From: Clostridiales bacterium
Lineage (GTDB): Bacteria; Bacillota; Clostridia; Christensenellales; Pumilibacteraceae
Length of the DNA: 58,417 nt
Direction: 5' to 3'
Assembly (NCBI GenBank): GCA_029070965.1
Contig: JAIEBI010000034.1
Location: 1-58,417, forward strand
Position 1 is the stretch's first letter; each line of letters starts with the position of its first letter. Of the stretch, positions 21,697-31,626 are shown in pieces. The notes under the pieces are model-generated. The model searched no databases and was not told the origin of the DNA. It was given only the letters and a program-made list of their open reading frames with translations. A program made the position numbers and the translations under genes.

Positions 21697-23616
21697 TTAC
21701 CTTGCCGCAAATTTATCCTTGAATTGAGAGTTGTCAGTGTTGTTTTGATAGGCTTCGAGCAACGCCGCCGGAACGTATACCTTTACGTTACGGCAAGAAG
21801 CAAACGGATTGCCTTGCATAACTACCTCGCCGCTCGTTTTTGCTATATTGACTTCCGTCAAGCTCGAACAGTCGGCAAATGCGTTGTCGCCGATCGATTC
21901 AACAAAAGCTTCCAGCGAAACAGTCTTTAAGGCAGTGCAGCCGCTGAATGCATAGTTGCCGATAGTTTGCAATGCGTCGGGCAACGAAATTTCGGAGAGC
22001 GACGTACAATCGTTAAAGGTGTAATCGCCGATTTTTGTCAATAGCCCGCTCAGAGTTATTGCGCGCAATTCCTTACAACCGTTAAACGCACCGGCGCCCA
22101 GTTTTTCGCCTTCCACACCCGATATATCGCCTACCGTTCTAAGTCGTATATTGCGATAAAACGCATTATCGCCGACAGTAATAACATTGTACGTAAGATT
22201 GACAGACACAAGATACTGGCAGTCGTAAAAGGCGCCTTCACCTATTGTGACAATCGTATCGGGAAATTTAATAGACGTAACAGCCGGAAGCCCACTCGTT
22301 CTGTAAAACGCGTAAGAACCGATGCCCGTAACGCTTCTGCCGTTATACACGGACGGAACTATAACCTCTGTTGCAGTGCCGTCATAGCCGACTACCGTTG
22401 CATTTGTCCTTGTAGTGGAGAATACCAATCCGTTAGTGTAGTACGTTACATACAAATCGAGGTCTTCGATTGCTTTTCCTGCCGTGTACGGCTTGTTGAG
22501 GTTATTTTCTTCCAACAACCAGTCTCCCACGACAAGATCTTCGTTGTCGCCGAAGAAATCGGGCAACTCCACGTCTTCACCTTTGTGTACAGGATCGACG
22601 CGCAACAATTCCCCGTTGCCGTAGTACGATATGTATACAAAATTATCGGCGTCTTTTTTCCAACGAGCATACAGCGTGAAGCTTTCTATGGGGTATGCGC
22701 CGAAATCAAATTCATTGTAGCATTCGGCTTCCGTGTACCAACCGTCAAACAAATATCCTACACGCGTAGGCACATCCGAAGGCGCCGTCATCGAAGCACC
22801 GACAATGCCGATTAACTCCACTTGTTTGTCGTCGGCAAACGCGCCGCCGTTGGGGTCGAATTCAACTTTTACGCTCGATTCGCCGGTGAATATAGCAACA
22901 AGCGTTATGTTTTGCGAAACCGTAGTACCGAATACAAACTTTTGCTTTTGACTTGAGTTATTCGAATTTACTAAGTACCAACCGTCAAACGCGAACATAT
23001 CCTTGGAGGGATTGTCTTTGGGTTCACTTATTTTCTCGCCCGCCGACAGCGTGTACGTCGTCATAACTTCGCCGTCAACCATAAACATTACCGTATACTT
23101 CTTGTTATTATCGTCGCCACTCTTGCAAGACGTAAGACATACAGCAAGTATGACGCCTATTATGATGAGCGCAAGTACAGCCGACAAAATGATTATCATG
23201 TTTTTGCTGAGCGCAAACTTTTTGCCCGAAGTATTGGCAGGCTTGTTGCTTTGTGCAGGCGGCTCTTTTTGCTCGTCGGATTTCTCCGCTTTGGGTTCTT
23301 CCTCCGCTTTTTGCTCCTCAGCTACGACTGGCTGTACGGCGTTGTCGGTGGGCGGCGCGGTTTCTTTTGACTCAGCCATCTCCGCGTCCTCGTTCGCAAC
23401 CACCTCCTCGGCAGCTTCTTGCTGTTCGGAAATTGTCGTCTTTGCAGCTTGATTGGACGATTTTTTCTTGGCGGGCTTTTTAGTTACGGCTTGCTCTATC
23501 GGCTGTTCCGCAGCTTCGGGAGCGGTCTTTTCAAGCTCTTCCGTCGCCGTGTCCGCAGCGTTTTGCGCGGGCTTTTTGGCAACAGGCTTCTTTTTTGTAT
23601 TCTTGACTTCAGCCAT
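21697..23616 (-). CDS. Membrane-anchored BspA-type leucine-rich-repeat protein
   Basis: The 639-aa protein has three parts. Residues 1-140 are a K/A/E/P-rich disordered region ahead of the membrane, probably cytoplasmic. A single hydrophobic helix (about 141-165, MIIILSAVLALIIIGVILAV) follows. The outside part holds two or three InlB-type beta-grasp repeats (FDGWYLV, FDPNGGAF to FDGWYTEAE) and then BspA-type leucine-rich repeats (IPNTV-like units such as IGDYTFNDCTSLSEISLPD, IGNYAFSGCTALKTVSLE). BspA repeats bind host proteins or partner cells in other species. The ATG overlaps the stop of the protease gene (TAATG), with GGAGGGG just upstream, so the two are translationally coupled. It may help hold or present substrates for the protease. 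Confidence 0.87.
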   Translation of the reverse strand: MAEVKNTKKKPVAKKPAQNAADTATEELEKTAPEAAEQPIEQAVTKKPAKKKSSNQAAKTTISEQQEAAEEVVANEDAEMAESKETAPPTDNAVQPVVAEEQKAEEEPKAEKSDEQKEPPAQSNKPANTSGKKFALSKNMIIILSAVLALIIIGVILAVCLTSCKSGDDNNKKYTVMFMVDGEVMTTYTLSAGEKISEPKDNPSKDMFAFDGWYLVNSNNSSQKQKFVFGTTVSQNITLVAIFTGESSVKVEFDPNGGAFADDKQVELIGIVGASMTAPSDVPTRVGYLFDGWYTEAECYNEFDFGAYPIESFTLYARWKKDADNFVYISYYGNGELLRVDPVHKGEDVELPDFFGDNEDLVVGDWLLEENNLNKPYTAGKAIEDLDLYVTYYTNGLVFSTTRTNATVVGYDGTATEVIVPSVYNGRSVTGIGSYAFYRTSGLPAVTSIKFPDTIVTIGEGAFYDCQYLVSVNLTYNVITVGDNAFYRNIRLRTVGDISGVEGEKLGAGAFNGCKELRAITLSGLLTKIGDYTFNDCTSLSEISLPDALQTIGNYAFSGCTALKTVSLEAFVESIGDNAFADCSSLTEVNIAKTSGEVVMQGNPFASCRNVKVYVPAALLEAYQNNTDNSQFKDKFAAR

Positions 23617-26600
23617 TATTTGCCCCTCCTTTTTGCGGTAATAGTTAATAGCGACACAACCAGCATTAAGCACAACGCTGAAATAATCACCACAGACGTT
23701 ACAATCGAGCTGTCCGAAGTAACGGAGGCAATGCCGTACCCCGTACTATCCGATACAGACGATACGGCAGACCTACCTTGAAGATCCAACAGGGCTTGAT
23801 GGAAATCTTGACCGTCAAACAACTTAGTGTAGTAATCCTCATCGATTGTTTCGATAATGTTATCATCGCTATCCTTAAACTCGTAATCATAGTCGCCCGT
23901 TATGAACCGTTGCTGGACGTCGCTGATTATATTGAATATTTTTAGAAGATTAGCGATATTGCTCGCGTCGTGCGTATCCTTGTTAAGCTCGGCTTGTATG
24001 CTCTCTATAGTTTCCAACGTACCGAGCGTGACATGTACTTTGTTAGTAGTAATCAGGCACTTGCCTACATATTGCTTCCAAATACGGCTGTTATAACCGC
24101 TATTGTTATAAGGAATATAAATTTTAAGTTGTTGCTCCTTACCCGCATCCTCGAAAGCAAAGTTAAAGTTGTCGTAGAAATTGGTGAACTGTCCGTCGTT
24201 CCTGTCAACTATTTCATTATCGTTTTCGACGTCGTCGTCACCCGCAACGTCGCCGCTCGCTTCGGAGTCGCCTTTGTTGGCGTCGTCGATTTCAGGATAA
24301 ACCATGTAAGCATAGCTTTCCAACATGGGTGCGCTTACAGCATTGATTGTAAGCGACGTAAGCGAATCCATACCGCTCATAGCCGACAAGCCTATAACTT
24401 GCATGTACACGGGAAGAGTAACGCTCTGTAACGTTTTATTTCCGTTAAAAGCATATGCGTTGAGTTTGATTGTATGGCTGTAAACCGTATAGTCGGTTTT
24501 ATCCGTTTTGCCGGCAGGATAGCTGACGAGCGAGTATTTACCCTTGTCGTTTACGCTGTACAGCACGCCGCCGTCCAAGCTCTTATAAGCAGTATTTTTA
24601 TCGTCTACGGTTATTGACGTAAGTGCATTCGCACCGTAGAACGCTTTATCTTCTGCAGTCTTAAAGCATTCGGGCAACTCAATCGTTGTTATTGCCGTAC
24701 CGCTAAACGCTTCAGCGCCGATTTTTTGAACCTTGGGCATTGTCACAGCGGTAACGTTTTGCGCACCTGCGAATGCGCGCTCGCCTACCGTTTCAACATT
24801 ATTCATTACAATTGCACCAAGCGCTTCACAATCGGCAAACGCTGCTACACCCACCGTCAATACCGACGACAAGTCGATTTGAGTAAGCGCTTTGCAGCCC
24901 GCAAAAGCATTGTTGCCTATTGCTTCGGCATACGGGAACTCGGCTGTAATAAGCTGCTCGCAATTTCTGAACGCGCCGTTACCTATTGTCTTGACCGCGC
25001 CTTTTCCGGATTTGTAGCTCACCTCGGTCAAAGGCGTGTCGGCAAAAGCTCTATTTCCAATTACGGTAGTAGCCGTCGGAAGCGTAACGCTTTGAAGCTT
25101 GGAATTTTCAAAAGCACCCATGCCTATGCGTTTCACGCTGTCAGGCAGCTCTATCGATGTAATAGCCGTGCCGTTGAACGCGTTGTCCGCAATCTCTTTA
25201 AGCCCTGCCGGTAAAACAACGGTGGAAAGCAAGTAGTCGCCCATAAACGCCTTGCTGCCTATTGTATTTATCGTATCGGGTATTGTTATGGACTTGATGC
25301 CGTTGGCAGTTTGAGCAAATATGGATTTGGTAGTCCATGCACAGTTTGCAAACATGCTTTCGCTTATCGACTCCAAGTTGCCGAAATCAACCGCTGTAAT
25401 CGAAGGATTGTACGCGAACGCACCTTTGCCTACATGCTTTATCGAGCTTTCGGCAAATGTGACGGTTGTAATTTCCGTTGACAAGACATATTGCTCGTTA
25501 GAGGTCGATGACGTAAATACACCGCCTGAAAAAGCATAGTCGCCCAAATATTTGAGGTTTTTAGGTATCTTCAAAGTAGCATTGGCAGCTCTGTCGGTTC
25601 CTTGATACAATATGGTCATATAGAATGCCATGTCACCTATGTACGTAGTGTTATCTTCCGATATGGGAAGCACACCGATAAACGACCTGTAAAACGCCGA
25701 TTCGCCGATATATTTAACGTTGTTGTAGCCTTTGAAATCTACAACGCCGACGCCGCTGTCGCTGCTCGCCATAATATTGAAGAACGCTTCCGACTCTATA
25801 TATTCGACGTTGTTTAGATTGATTTCGCTTAATGTATCAACCCCTGCAAACGCCGACGCGCCTATGGTACGCACGCTGTCCGGTACGGTAAATGTACCGG
25901 TGGACGCCTTTGCCGTGGGATAGGCAATAAGCTTTTTCTTTGCCTTGTCGTACAAAACACCGTCCTCGGAGGATAGATATTTATTGCCGTTTTCCACAAC
26001 AAATTCTTCTATGTCGAGTCCTCCAAGCGAGCCGAAGCTGACGCTGTCGAGTGTTGCGCCCGAGGAAATCTTTACTGTAGACAGCTTTCGGCAGCGCGCA
26101 AACACATTTTCGCCCAATATCGTCAAGCCGTCGGGCAAGGTTATTTCTTCAAGCTCGGTGTCCATAAGGAACGCGTAATCGCTTATCTTGTATGCCTTGC
26201 CGTAGAAGGTGACGTTTTTAAGGTCATAGCAGTGCGCAAATGACATTTCGCCTATTACGTCCACGTCGTTTTCAAATACAACGCTTTCAAGCCCGAAGCA
26301 CGCATAGAACGCACTGTCGCCTACCGTGCGCGACTTGATTGTTACCTTTTTGAGATTATAGCAAAACGCGAATACGCCACCAATGTTTCTCGGCGAGGAT
26401 GAACTTGTCAAATACAGTGTGTCATATTCTAGCGAGGTATTTTCGGGTATCACCAATGATGTTAATCCCGTGCAGTACGCAAACGCGCCACCGCCTATCA
26501 TACCGACGCGCGACAAATCCAAAGTTTTGACTTGGCTGTGCGCAAACGCATATTTATCTATATACGTGCACTTGGACAAGTCGGGATTTTCGATTGCGGT

Positions 26601-29600
26601 GCCCCAAAGCGCCGAATCACCTATGGATTGAACGTTGCCGAGATTGATTTTTTCCAATTTGTTGCAGTTGGCAAACGCCAAGTATTCTATGGTAGTGAGC
26701 GATTCCGGAAGTACTACCTCACGCAGATTGGAGCAGTTGAAGAACGTAGCGCGCATAATAGAGGTTACGCCTTCGGGAATGATAACCTTTTCTATGTACT
26801 CGTTACCGTAGAATGCGCTGGGATAAATATACGCCACACCCAAATCCTTGGGTATTTCCACGACGTTATGTTCAACCTCGCCATTTTCATTGACCCAATC
26901 GCCACCGCGCCCCGTATACGAACGCAAGTAGATATTGTCGCTGACTGTAAATTCTTGCAATACCGTTATATCGCAATAGCCGGAAATATAACTACCCTCG
27001 ACGTTTGCTTGGACCGTAGCAGAGCCGCTCTTTAATGCCTTTACCTCTACGGACATACCGCCGTCATCGGTAACGTTTAACGACAAAATGCTCGCACCAG
27101 TCGTGGTCCATTTTAGTTTAAAGTCGCCGCTGTAGCTGTAAGGCTTGATTTTTGCGGTAATGACAATCGTTTCGCCGCGCTCTAAGTTGAGCGAGGTTGC
27201 GGACATTTCCACGCCTGAAATTTTCAGTCCGCCGGCCAACTGACCGTCTACCTTGATTGTAAACTTAAGGCTGTGTTCGGGATCGTTTTCATTGTACCCG
27301 CTAACATTTGGTGTATGTACAATCAACTCGGTCGTGCCCTCTTTCAATCCGGTCAAAACGCCTTCTTTAGTAATATCGGCAACCGTGGGATCGGTAATCT
27401 TCCACACAAGATCCTTCATCCAGTACCCTTCTTGATATACAGGTGCGGAATCATTATTGTCGTTGATATTTGCTTTAACAGTAATAAGTGTGGAAAAGTC
27501 GAGTTGCTCGTTTACCTTTACCGTATAGTCATCGCGGACGTTACGGTTTTTGGTGATAGTTAAGTCATCTTTAGGCGTCACAACCAAAACGCCGTCGGAA
27601 TCTGCTACGTCGTCGTCCTCACTGACAACCAGCTCAAACGATGCAGAGTTTTTAGCATAATCGTACAGCGTCACGTAAAGCTTGCCGCCGTTTTCCTTAA
27701 TTTTGTTCCAATAACCGGATATATCCAATGAGCATAAAGTTTCGGAATTGAACTCACCGTTCACCGGTATAACACCGTTTCTAAGCGAGGTTACGTCGGC
27801 AAGGCGTTCATAGCCATTTATCATTTCCTTTTCGCTGTACGTGTACACGGCATAGCCTTGCATATAATGGTTATCGTACAAGCCCATTTCCAAATAATAG
27901 CGGTAAGAGTTGCCCGACTGAACCTTGCGTATGGCAGCACTTGATACTTGCGGCGCTTCGTTATCTATTGTGAATTCGAACGAGAACGTATTTTTGTTAC
28001 CGTACTTATACTCGCTCATTTTATCCACTTGATCGCTGTAATCGCCGATATACTCGTTATCTTTCTTCCAATCGAGATAGCAAGTCATATTAAACGTATA
28101 CTTAGCATTGTTGGGCAAATCGAGCTTACGAATGTCTAACTCAATAAGCACCATACCGCCGGTCTGATCGCCACCGCTCGAATGGGATTTGCGCGCGTTA
28201 TAATCCACGCCCGACCATATGAGCTCGCCCGTCGCGCTGTTGCGTATTTCCATATCAACGCGTTTAGCACAGCGAAGTAAGCCGGCATTAATCATGTACA
28301 ACATGTAATCGCCGTCGGAATTGGTGGTAAGCGCAGCAAACTTTTCTTGAGTTACCGGCGCAGTGTATCCACTTGCTACATTGAACGCATATGCGCCCAT
28401 GCCGTAGTAACCTATATTGTCCGTACCCCATGCCGAATAGAAACCGGAATACGGGAGCGTGCCATGAACGTCGGGTTTGAGCTTATCCTCTTCGAGCACC
28501 GAATCGTCAACTGCCGACTCGCCAACTTCGTATGCACTGACGTCCAGCATTGGAGCATCCGCCCAATCGCCGTAAAACGCCAAATACGGAATGTTAAGGT
28601 CAATGCCGTCGGTGTTTTGGCTTTTGAGCAACACATAACCTTCGACGAACATGCCGTTTACAAAAAGACTGTTAAGATACTGCTTATCTGCGTTGGAAAG
28701 CTGAATTTTTACCGTGATTTCCGCTTCTCCGTAACCGCTGACAGAAACGCTGTTGCCTTTAATCGAAGCACTGCCCTTTTTTGTATTTACCTTATAGGTA
28801 TTAGTCGTATCGGTGAACAAGTGCGCTTTTTCCGAAACGGTTCGGTCGTCACTGGACATACTTTCCGTCATAACGTACTGATCGAGCGAATAGCTAACGG
28901 CAGCGGAAGAATCGTTTACAAGATTGAATTTCAATTCGTACACACCGGTGCGTTCGGGATCGTCGCCAAGCGAAAGCTTGGGCTTATTAAGTCCGTCAAC
29001 AGTAAGATATGCTTTTGTATTGATAGAATGCGAAATATCGGCAATACCGGCGCCTTGCTTACGCGGCGAGTACGGGTTGCCTTCCTCGTTTTTGACTATG
29101 GTCGCAGTACTCATCATACGGCTGTACGATTCGTCGCGTATGGCGATAGTAGACGCCTTGCGCTCCTTTTCCTTAACAAACTCGCGCACCAATATGAGCG
29201 CGCCCGCAAGGTTGGGACATGCCATTGACGTACCACTCAGCTTATCGTACTGATCGCCGCCCGCGATTGACGAGTTGATTTCGCCGCCATGCGCCGTGAT
29301 GTCGGGCGCAAGAATTAGGTTGGGCAAGCATCCCCAGCTGGAGAAATCCGACATGAACGGACCGGCAAGGTACGATTTGGAAAGTTTAACTTTTCCCTTT
29401 CCTGCTGCCACCATGTTTTCGGCAAGATCCATCGTAATGAAGCAGCTCGGAATAATAAACTTAGAACCGACCGACATGCTGATAGTACCGGAAACGTTGT
29501 TGTACACTATAACGCCTTTGGCGCCACGGCTTGCTGCAACGCGAACCTTTTCTTCAAAGTTGTTTGTGCCACGCTTGACAAGCGCTATTTTGCCCTCGAC

Positions 29601-31097
29601 GTCAATACCCGTATAGTTGACAGGCAATCCGACACCGGGAACAAGCACGTATTCAAACTCACCCTCCGATTGGTCGCCGAGCATACCCGCAACAAAATCA
29701 TTGGCTTCGGTCTTACCGACCAAGCGCGATTCGTTAAAGTAGATTTCATTGCCGTTGCACATAAAGTACTTTGTCTTTACGCCGCTGACCGAGCCTACGG
29801 AAAGCGCGGCGTTGTACGAACCCGGGGATCCAACCGTGCCCGAATCGGGATTGCTTGCAAGGTTGGTGTTACCCCAAGTACTGCTTTGCGCCGAGGATGC
29901 ATCGTTGCTGGCGGCAACGACCAAGCATATACCCGCTTCGTTAATGGCGTCGTAAACTTGGTTGATAAGTTCCTCGTCCACCTCACGCGAAAATCCGCAC
30001 GACGTACCAAGCGACATATTTATGGCGTCCACGCCGAGCAATACGGCGTCGTTAAGCGCCGCCAAAATCCATTCGGTCTTTGCGCCGCTGTTGTAGTCGG
30101 AAAACACCTTGAACGTGGCAATCTGCGCACCGGGAGCAACACCGGTAATAGTTTTGGACTTGCCCGCTATAATGCCTGCAACGTGGGTGCCGTGCGATTC
30201 GTGCGGGTAAACATTGGCGTCGTTGTCCGCATAGTCATATGCGTACGGCAACTTAGACGTAAGGTAAAGATTGTCCTCGTTTATCGTTTCGCCTTCCGCA
30301 GCCGACAGCGACGTGGCGGTAAGCGCGGGAGCAAGTGCCTTAACTGCGTCCTTGTTGATGGCAAGCGTGTCGGCGTTAAGCTCCATATCGAACACTTCGT
30401 GAGTGTAGTCCGTGCCTGTATCGACAACAGCTACAACCGTGCCGGTACCGTCGTAGCCCACGCCAGACGAATTGAATATACCCGATTCATAAACATCTAC
30501 GTAGTTTTCGGTAACCGCTTGCGGTTCGAGATATGTTTCGGAAAGCATTACGTTTTTGACGCGGCTGTTGCGCTCGATGGCGGCAATATCGCCGTAGCGC
30601 ACGGACGCTGAAAACGCGTTGATGACCGTACTGTAATCATAACGCTGTTCTACAATATATTGCGACAACTCGCCTGCAACGCTTTCGCGCACGCGGCGGA
30701 GGTTTTCCAAATTCTTTTGACCACCCTCGGTGGACATCGCCTGAGCGACGGACAGTCGTTTGCCTACCGCATAGTCCATCATGGGCGTGCCTTCGACGGA
30801 TATAATAACGTCAACAACTTTGCTCGGTGCAGGCGTGGACTTATTTGACGTGGCTCTGACTGTTTCGTCGGTAAGCAAATAGTCCGAACCGGCTAAGCCG
30901 TTGTCTGCCTGCTTGTACGTGACAGACACGCCGTTCATGCTATCAGTAGGTTCGGTATTGCCACCGTGGTTGGTATTGGGCGCGGAAACAATGGCAGGCG
31001 CATACACAACCTGCAATGCCAAAACCAGCGCCAACAATGCCGCCATCAAAATAAGTATCAGTTTTTTGTTGAGTGCCTTTCGAGCCGTATTAGTCAT
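23616..31097 (-). CDS. Giant surface subtilisin-like protease with leucine-rich repeats
   Basis: This 2493-aa protein is exported and membrane-tethered. In order: signal segment (11-35); I9-type propeptide (about 93-190); S8 catalytic domain with Asp226 (VVDTGTD), His302 (SHGTHVAG), oxyanion Asn398 (AASND) and Ser624 (SGTSMACP), interrupted by a PA insert (about 445-575); beta-sandwich domains (about 700-1160); two Big_2-like Ig domains (about 1195-1380); a long BspA-type leucine-rich-repeat array (about 1385-2260); an acidic stretch (2268-2302); a helical region; and a C-terminal helix (about 2465-2487) ending AKRRGK. There is no LPXTG motif. The S8-PA-sandwich plan resembles lactic-acid-bacterial cell-envelope proteinases (PrtP). 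AGAGGA precedes the ATG. It heads the operon that also encodes Opp. Confidence 0.93.
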   Translation of the reverse strand: MTNTARKALNKKLILILMAALLALVLALQVVYAPAIVSAPNTNHGGNTEPTDSMNGVSVTYKQADNGLAGSDYLLTDETVRATSNKSTPAPSKVVDVIISVEGTPMMDYAVGKRLSVAQAMSTEGGQKNLENLRRVRESVAGELSQYIVEQRYDYSTVINAFSASVRYGDIAAIERNSRVKNVMLSETYLEPQAVTENYVDVYESGIFNSSGVGYDGTGTVVAVVDTGTDYTHEVFDMELNADTLAINKDAVKALAPALTATSLSAAEGETINEDNLYLTSKLPYAYDYADNDANVYPHESHGTHVAGIIAGKSKTITGVAPGAQIATFKVFSDYNSGAKTEWILAALNDAVLLGVDAINMSLGTSCGFSREVDEELINQVYDAINEAGICLVVAASNDASSAQSSTWGNTNLASNPDSGTVGSPGSYNAALSVGSVSGVKTKYFMCNGNEIYFNESRLVGKTEANDFVAGMLGDQSEGEFEYVLVPGVGLPVNYTGIDVEGKIALVKRGTNNFEEKVRVAASRGAKGVIVYNNVSGTISMSVGSKFIIPSCFITMDLAENMVAAGKGKVKLSKSYLAGPFMSDFSSWGCLPNLILAPDITAHGGEINSSIAGGDQYDKLSGTSMACPNLAGALILVREFVKEKERKASTIAIRDESYSRMMSTATIVKNEEGNPYSPRKQGAGIADISHSINTKAYLTVDGLNKPKLSLGDDPERTGVYELKFNLVNDSSAAVSYSLDQYVMTESMSSDDRTVSEKAHLFTDTTNTYKVNTKKGSASIKGNSVSVSGYGEAEITVKIQLSNADKQYLNSLFVNGMFVEGYVLLKSQNTDGIDLNIPYLAFYGDWADAPMLDVSAYEVGESAVDDSVLEEDKLKPDVHGTLPYSGFYSAWGTDNIGYYGMGAYAFNVASGYTAPVTQEKFAALTTNSDGDYMLYMINAGLLRCAKRVDMEIRNSATGELIWSGVDYNARKSHSSGGDQTGGMVLIELDIRKLDLPNNAKYTFNMTCYLDWKKDNEYIGDYSDQVDKMSEYKYGNKNTFSFEFTIDNEAPQVSSAAIRKVQSGNSYRYYLEMGLYDNHYMQGYAVYTYSEKEMINGYERLADVTSLRNGVIPVNGEFNSETLCSLDISGYWNKIKENGGKLYVTLYDYAKNSASFELVVSEDDDVADSDGVLVVTPKDDLTITKNRNVRDDYTVKVNEQLDFSTLITVKANINDNNDSAPVYQEGYWMKDLVWKITDPTVADITKEGVLTGLKEGTTELIVHTPNVSGYNENDPEHSLKFTIKVDGQLAGGLKISGVEMSATSLNLERGETIVITAKIKPYSYSGDFKLKWTTTGASILSLNVTDDGGMSVEVKALKSGSATVQANVEGSYISGYCDITVLQEFTVSDNIYLRSYTGRGGDWVNENGEVEHNVVEIPKDLGVAYIYPSAFYGNEYIEKVIIPEGVTSIMRATFFNCSNLREVVLPESLTTIEYLAFANCNKLEKINLGNVQSIGDSALWGTAIENPDLSKCTYIDKYAFAHSQVKTLDLSRVGMIGGGAFAYCTGLTSLVIPENTSLEYDTLYLTSSSSPRNIGGVFAFCYNLKKVTIKSRTVGDSAFYACFGLESVVFENDVDVIGEMSFAHCYDLKNVTFYGKAYKISDYAFLMDTELEEITLPDGLTILGENVFARCRKLSTVKISSGATLDSVSFGSLGGLDIEEFVVENGNKYLSSEDGVLYDKAKKKLIAYPTAKASTGTFTVPDSVRTIGASAFAGVDTLSEINLNNVEYIESEAFFNIMASSDSGVGVVDFKGYNNVKYIGESAFYRSFIGVLPISEDNTTYIGDMAFYMTILYQGTDRAANATLKIPKNLKYLGDYAFSGGVFTSSTSNEQYVLSTEITTVTFAESSIKHVGKGAFAYNPSITAVDFGNLESISESMFANCAWTTKSIFAQTANGIKSITIPDTINTIGSKAFMGDYLLSTVVLPAGLKEIADNAFNGTAITSIELPDSVKRIGMGAFENSKLQSVTLPTATTVIGNRAFADTPLTEVSYKSGKGAVKTIGNGAFRNCEQLITAEFPYAEAIGNNAFAGCKALTQIDLSSVLTVGVAAFADCEALGAIVMNNVETVGERAFAGAQNVTAVTMPKVQKIGAEAFSGTAITTIELPECFKTAEDKAFYGANALTSITVDDKNTAYKSLDGGVLYSVNDKGKYSLVSYPAGKTDKTDYTVYSHTIKLNAYAFNGNKTLQSVTLPVYMQVIGLSAMSGMDSLTSLTINAVSAPMLESYAYMVYPEIDDANKGDSEASGDVAGDDDVENDNEIVDRNDGQFTNFYDNFNFAFEDAGKEQQLKIYIPYNNSGYNSRIWKQYVGKCLITTNKVHVTLGTLETIESIQAELNKDTHDASNIANLLKIFNIISDVQQRFITGDYDYEFKDSDDNIIETIDEDYYTKLFDGQDFHQALLDLQGRSAVSSVSDSTGYGIASVTSDSSIVTSVVIISALCLMLVVSLLTITAKRRGK

Positions 31098-31298
31098 TAT
31101 GTATCCTCTCGAACGTTACTTTACTGTTCACTCCCGAACACATCGGGTGGATTGAAAACAGTTGGTCGGCTACCGCTTGATTACATCAAATCAGCCGCCA
31201 TTTGTCGAATTTAATCATCGTAAAAGATTGATTTTTTTAACGACAATATCGGCATTGGCAGACGCCTTTGTCCAATCCAAAACCGATACGTACTAATT
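31098..31298 (-). promoter_or_regulatory. About 195-nt 5' leader of the protease-Opp operon
   Basis: The predicted transcript start (about 31292) lies far from the ATG at 31097. The leader holds no frame with a ribosome site that I can support. I could not match it to a T-box, riboswitch or attenuator: no long stem followed by a T run is evident. Its length leaves room for post-transcriptional control. Confidence 0.45.
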
Positions 31299-31327
31299 AT
31301 TATACCGCATTGGCAAGCGTTTGTCAA
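31299..31327 (-). promoter_or_regulatory. Consensus sigma-A promoter of the protease-Opp operon
   Basis: TTGACA (31327-31322), a 17-bp spacer and TATAAT (31304-31299): a perfect match to the consensus on the minus strand, and the only strong promoter seen between here and the terminator at 11864-11889. Confidence 0.88.
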
Positions 31328-31626
31328 ACATAAATACCTTTTAACAACCAAAATTTCGCACTAAATTTACAAGTTGTTTGTCATTATGCGAAAATTTTAT
31401 CATAATATGCGCAATGCGTGTATGCAACCGTCAGTATATATACACTATATAGTATATGAACAAGCAAAGCGGATAGATGTTAGCCGTCTACCCGCCTTTT
31501 ATCGATATATCTAATACCCGTATCTCAATATGTAATATGAATAAGTTTCGTCCACAACGGAAAAACCGTTTCTTTTGTAAAACCTTTTTGCGGAGTTGCT
31601 CTTGAACGTGTAACACTATGGGCTTA
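31328..31626. other. Gene-free AT-rich interval
   Basis: About 300 bases without a supportable gene separate the protease promoter from the RNA-ligase-like gene. An imperfect hairpin at about 31473-31499 (GCGGATAGATG/CGTCTACCCGC, two weak pairs) followed by CTTTT could end transcription, but its T run faces the plus strand. Nothing else was seen. Confidence 0.4.

Noticed and set aside
23616-26900. Tandem DNA repeats in the protease gene as a phase-variation site
   Set aside because: The periodicity is at protein level (leucine-rich repeats) with diverged codons; no short identical tandem units that could slip were seen.
23616-31097. LPXTG sortase anchor in the giant protease
   Set aside because: The C-terminus has a hydrophobic helix and basic tail but no LPXTG-like motif before it.
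31473-31505. Terminator of the 2H phosphoesterase gene
   Set aside because: The hairpin is imperfect and the T run is on the wrong strand for that gene.
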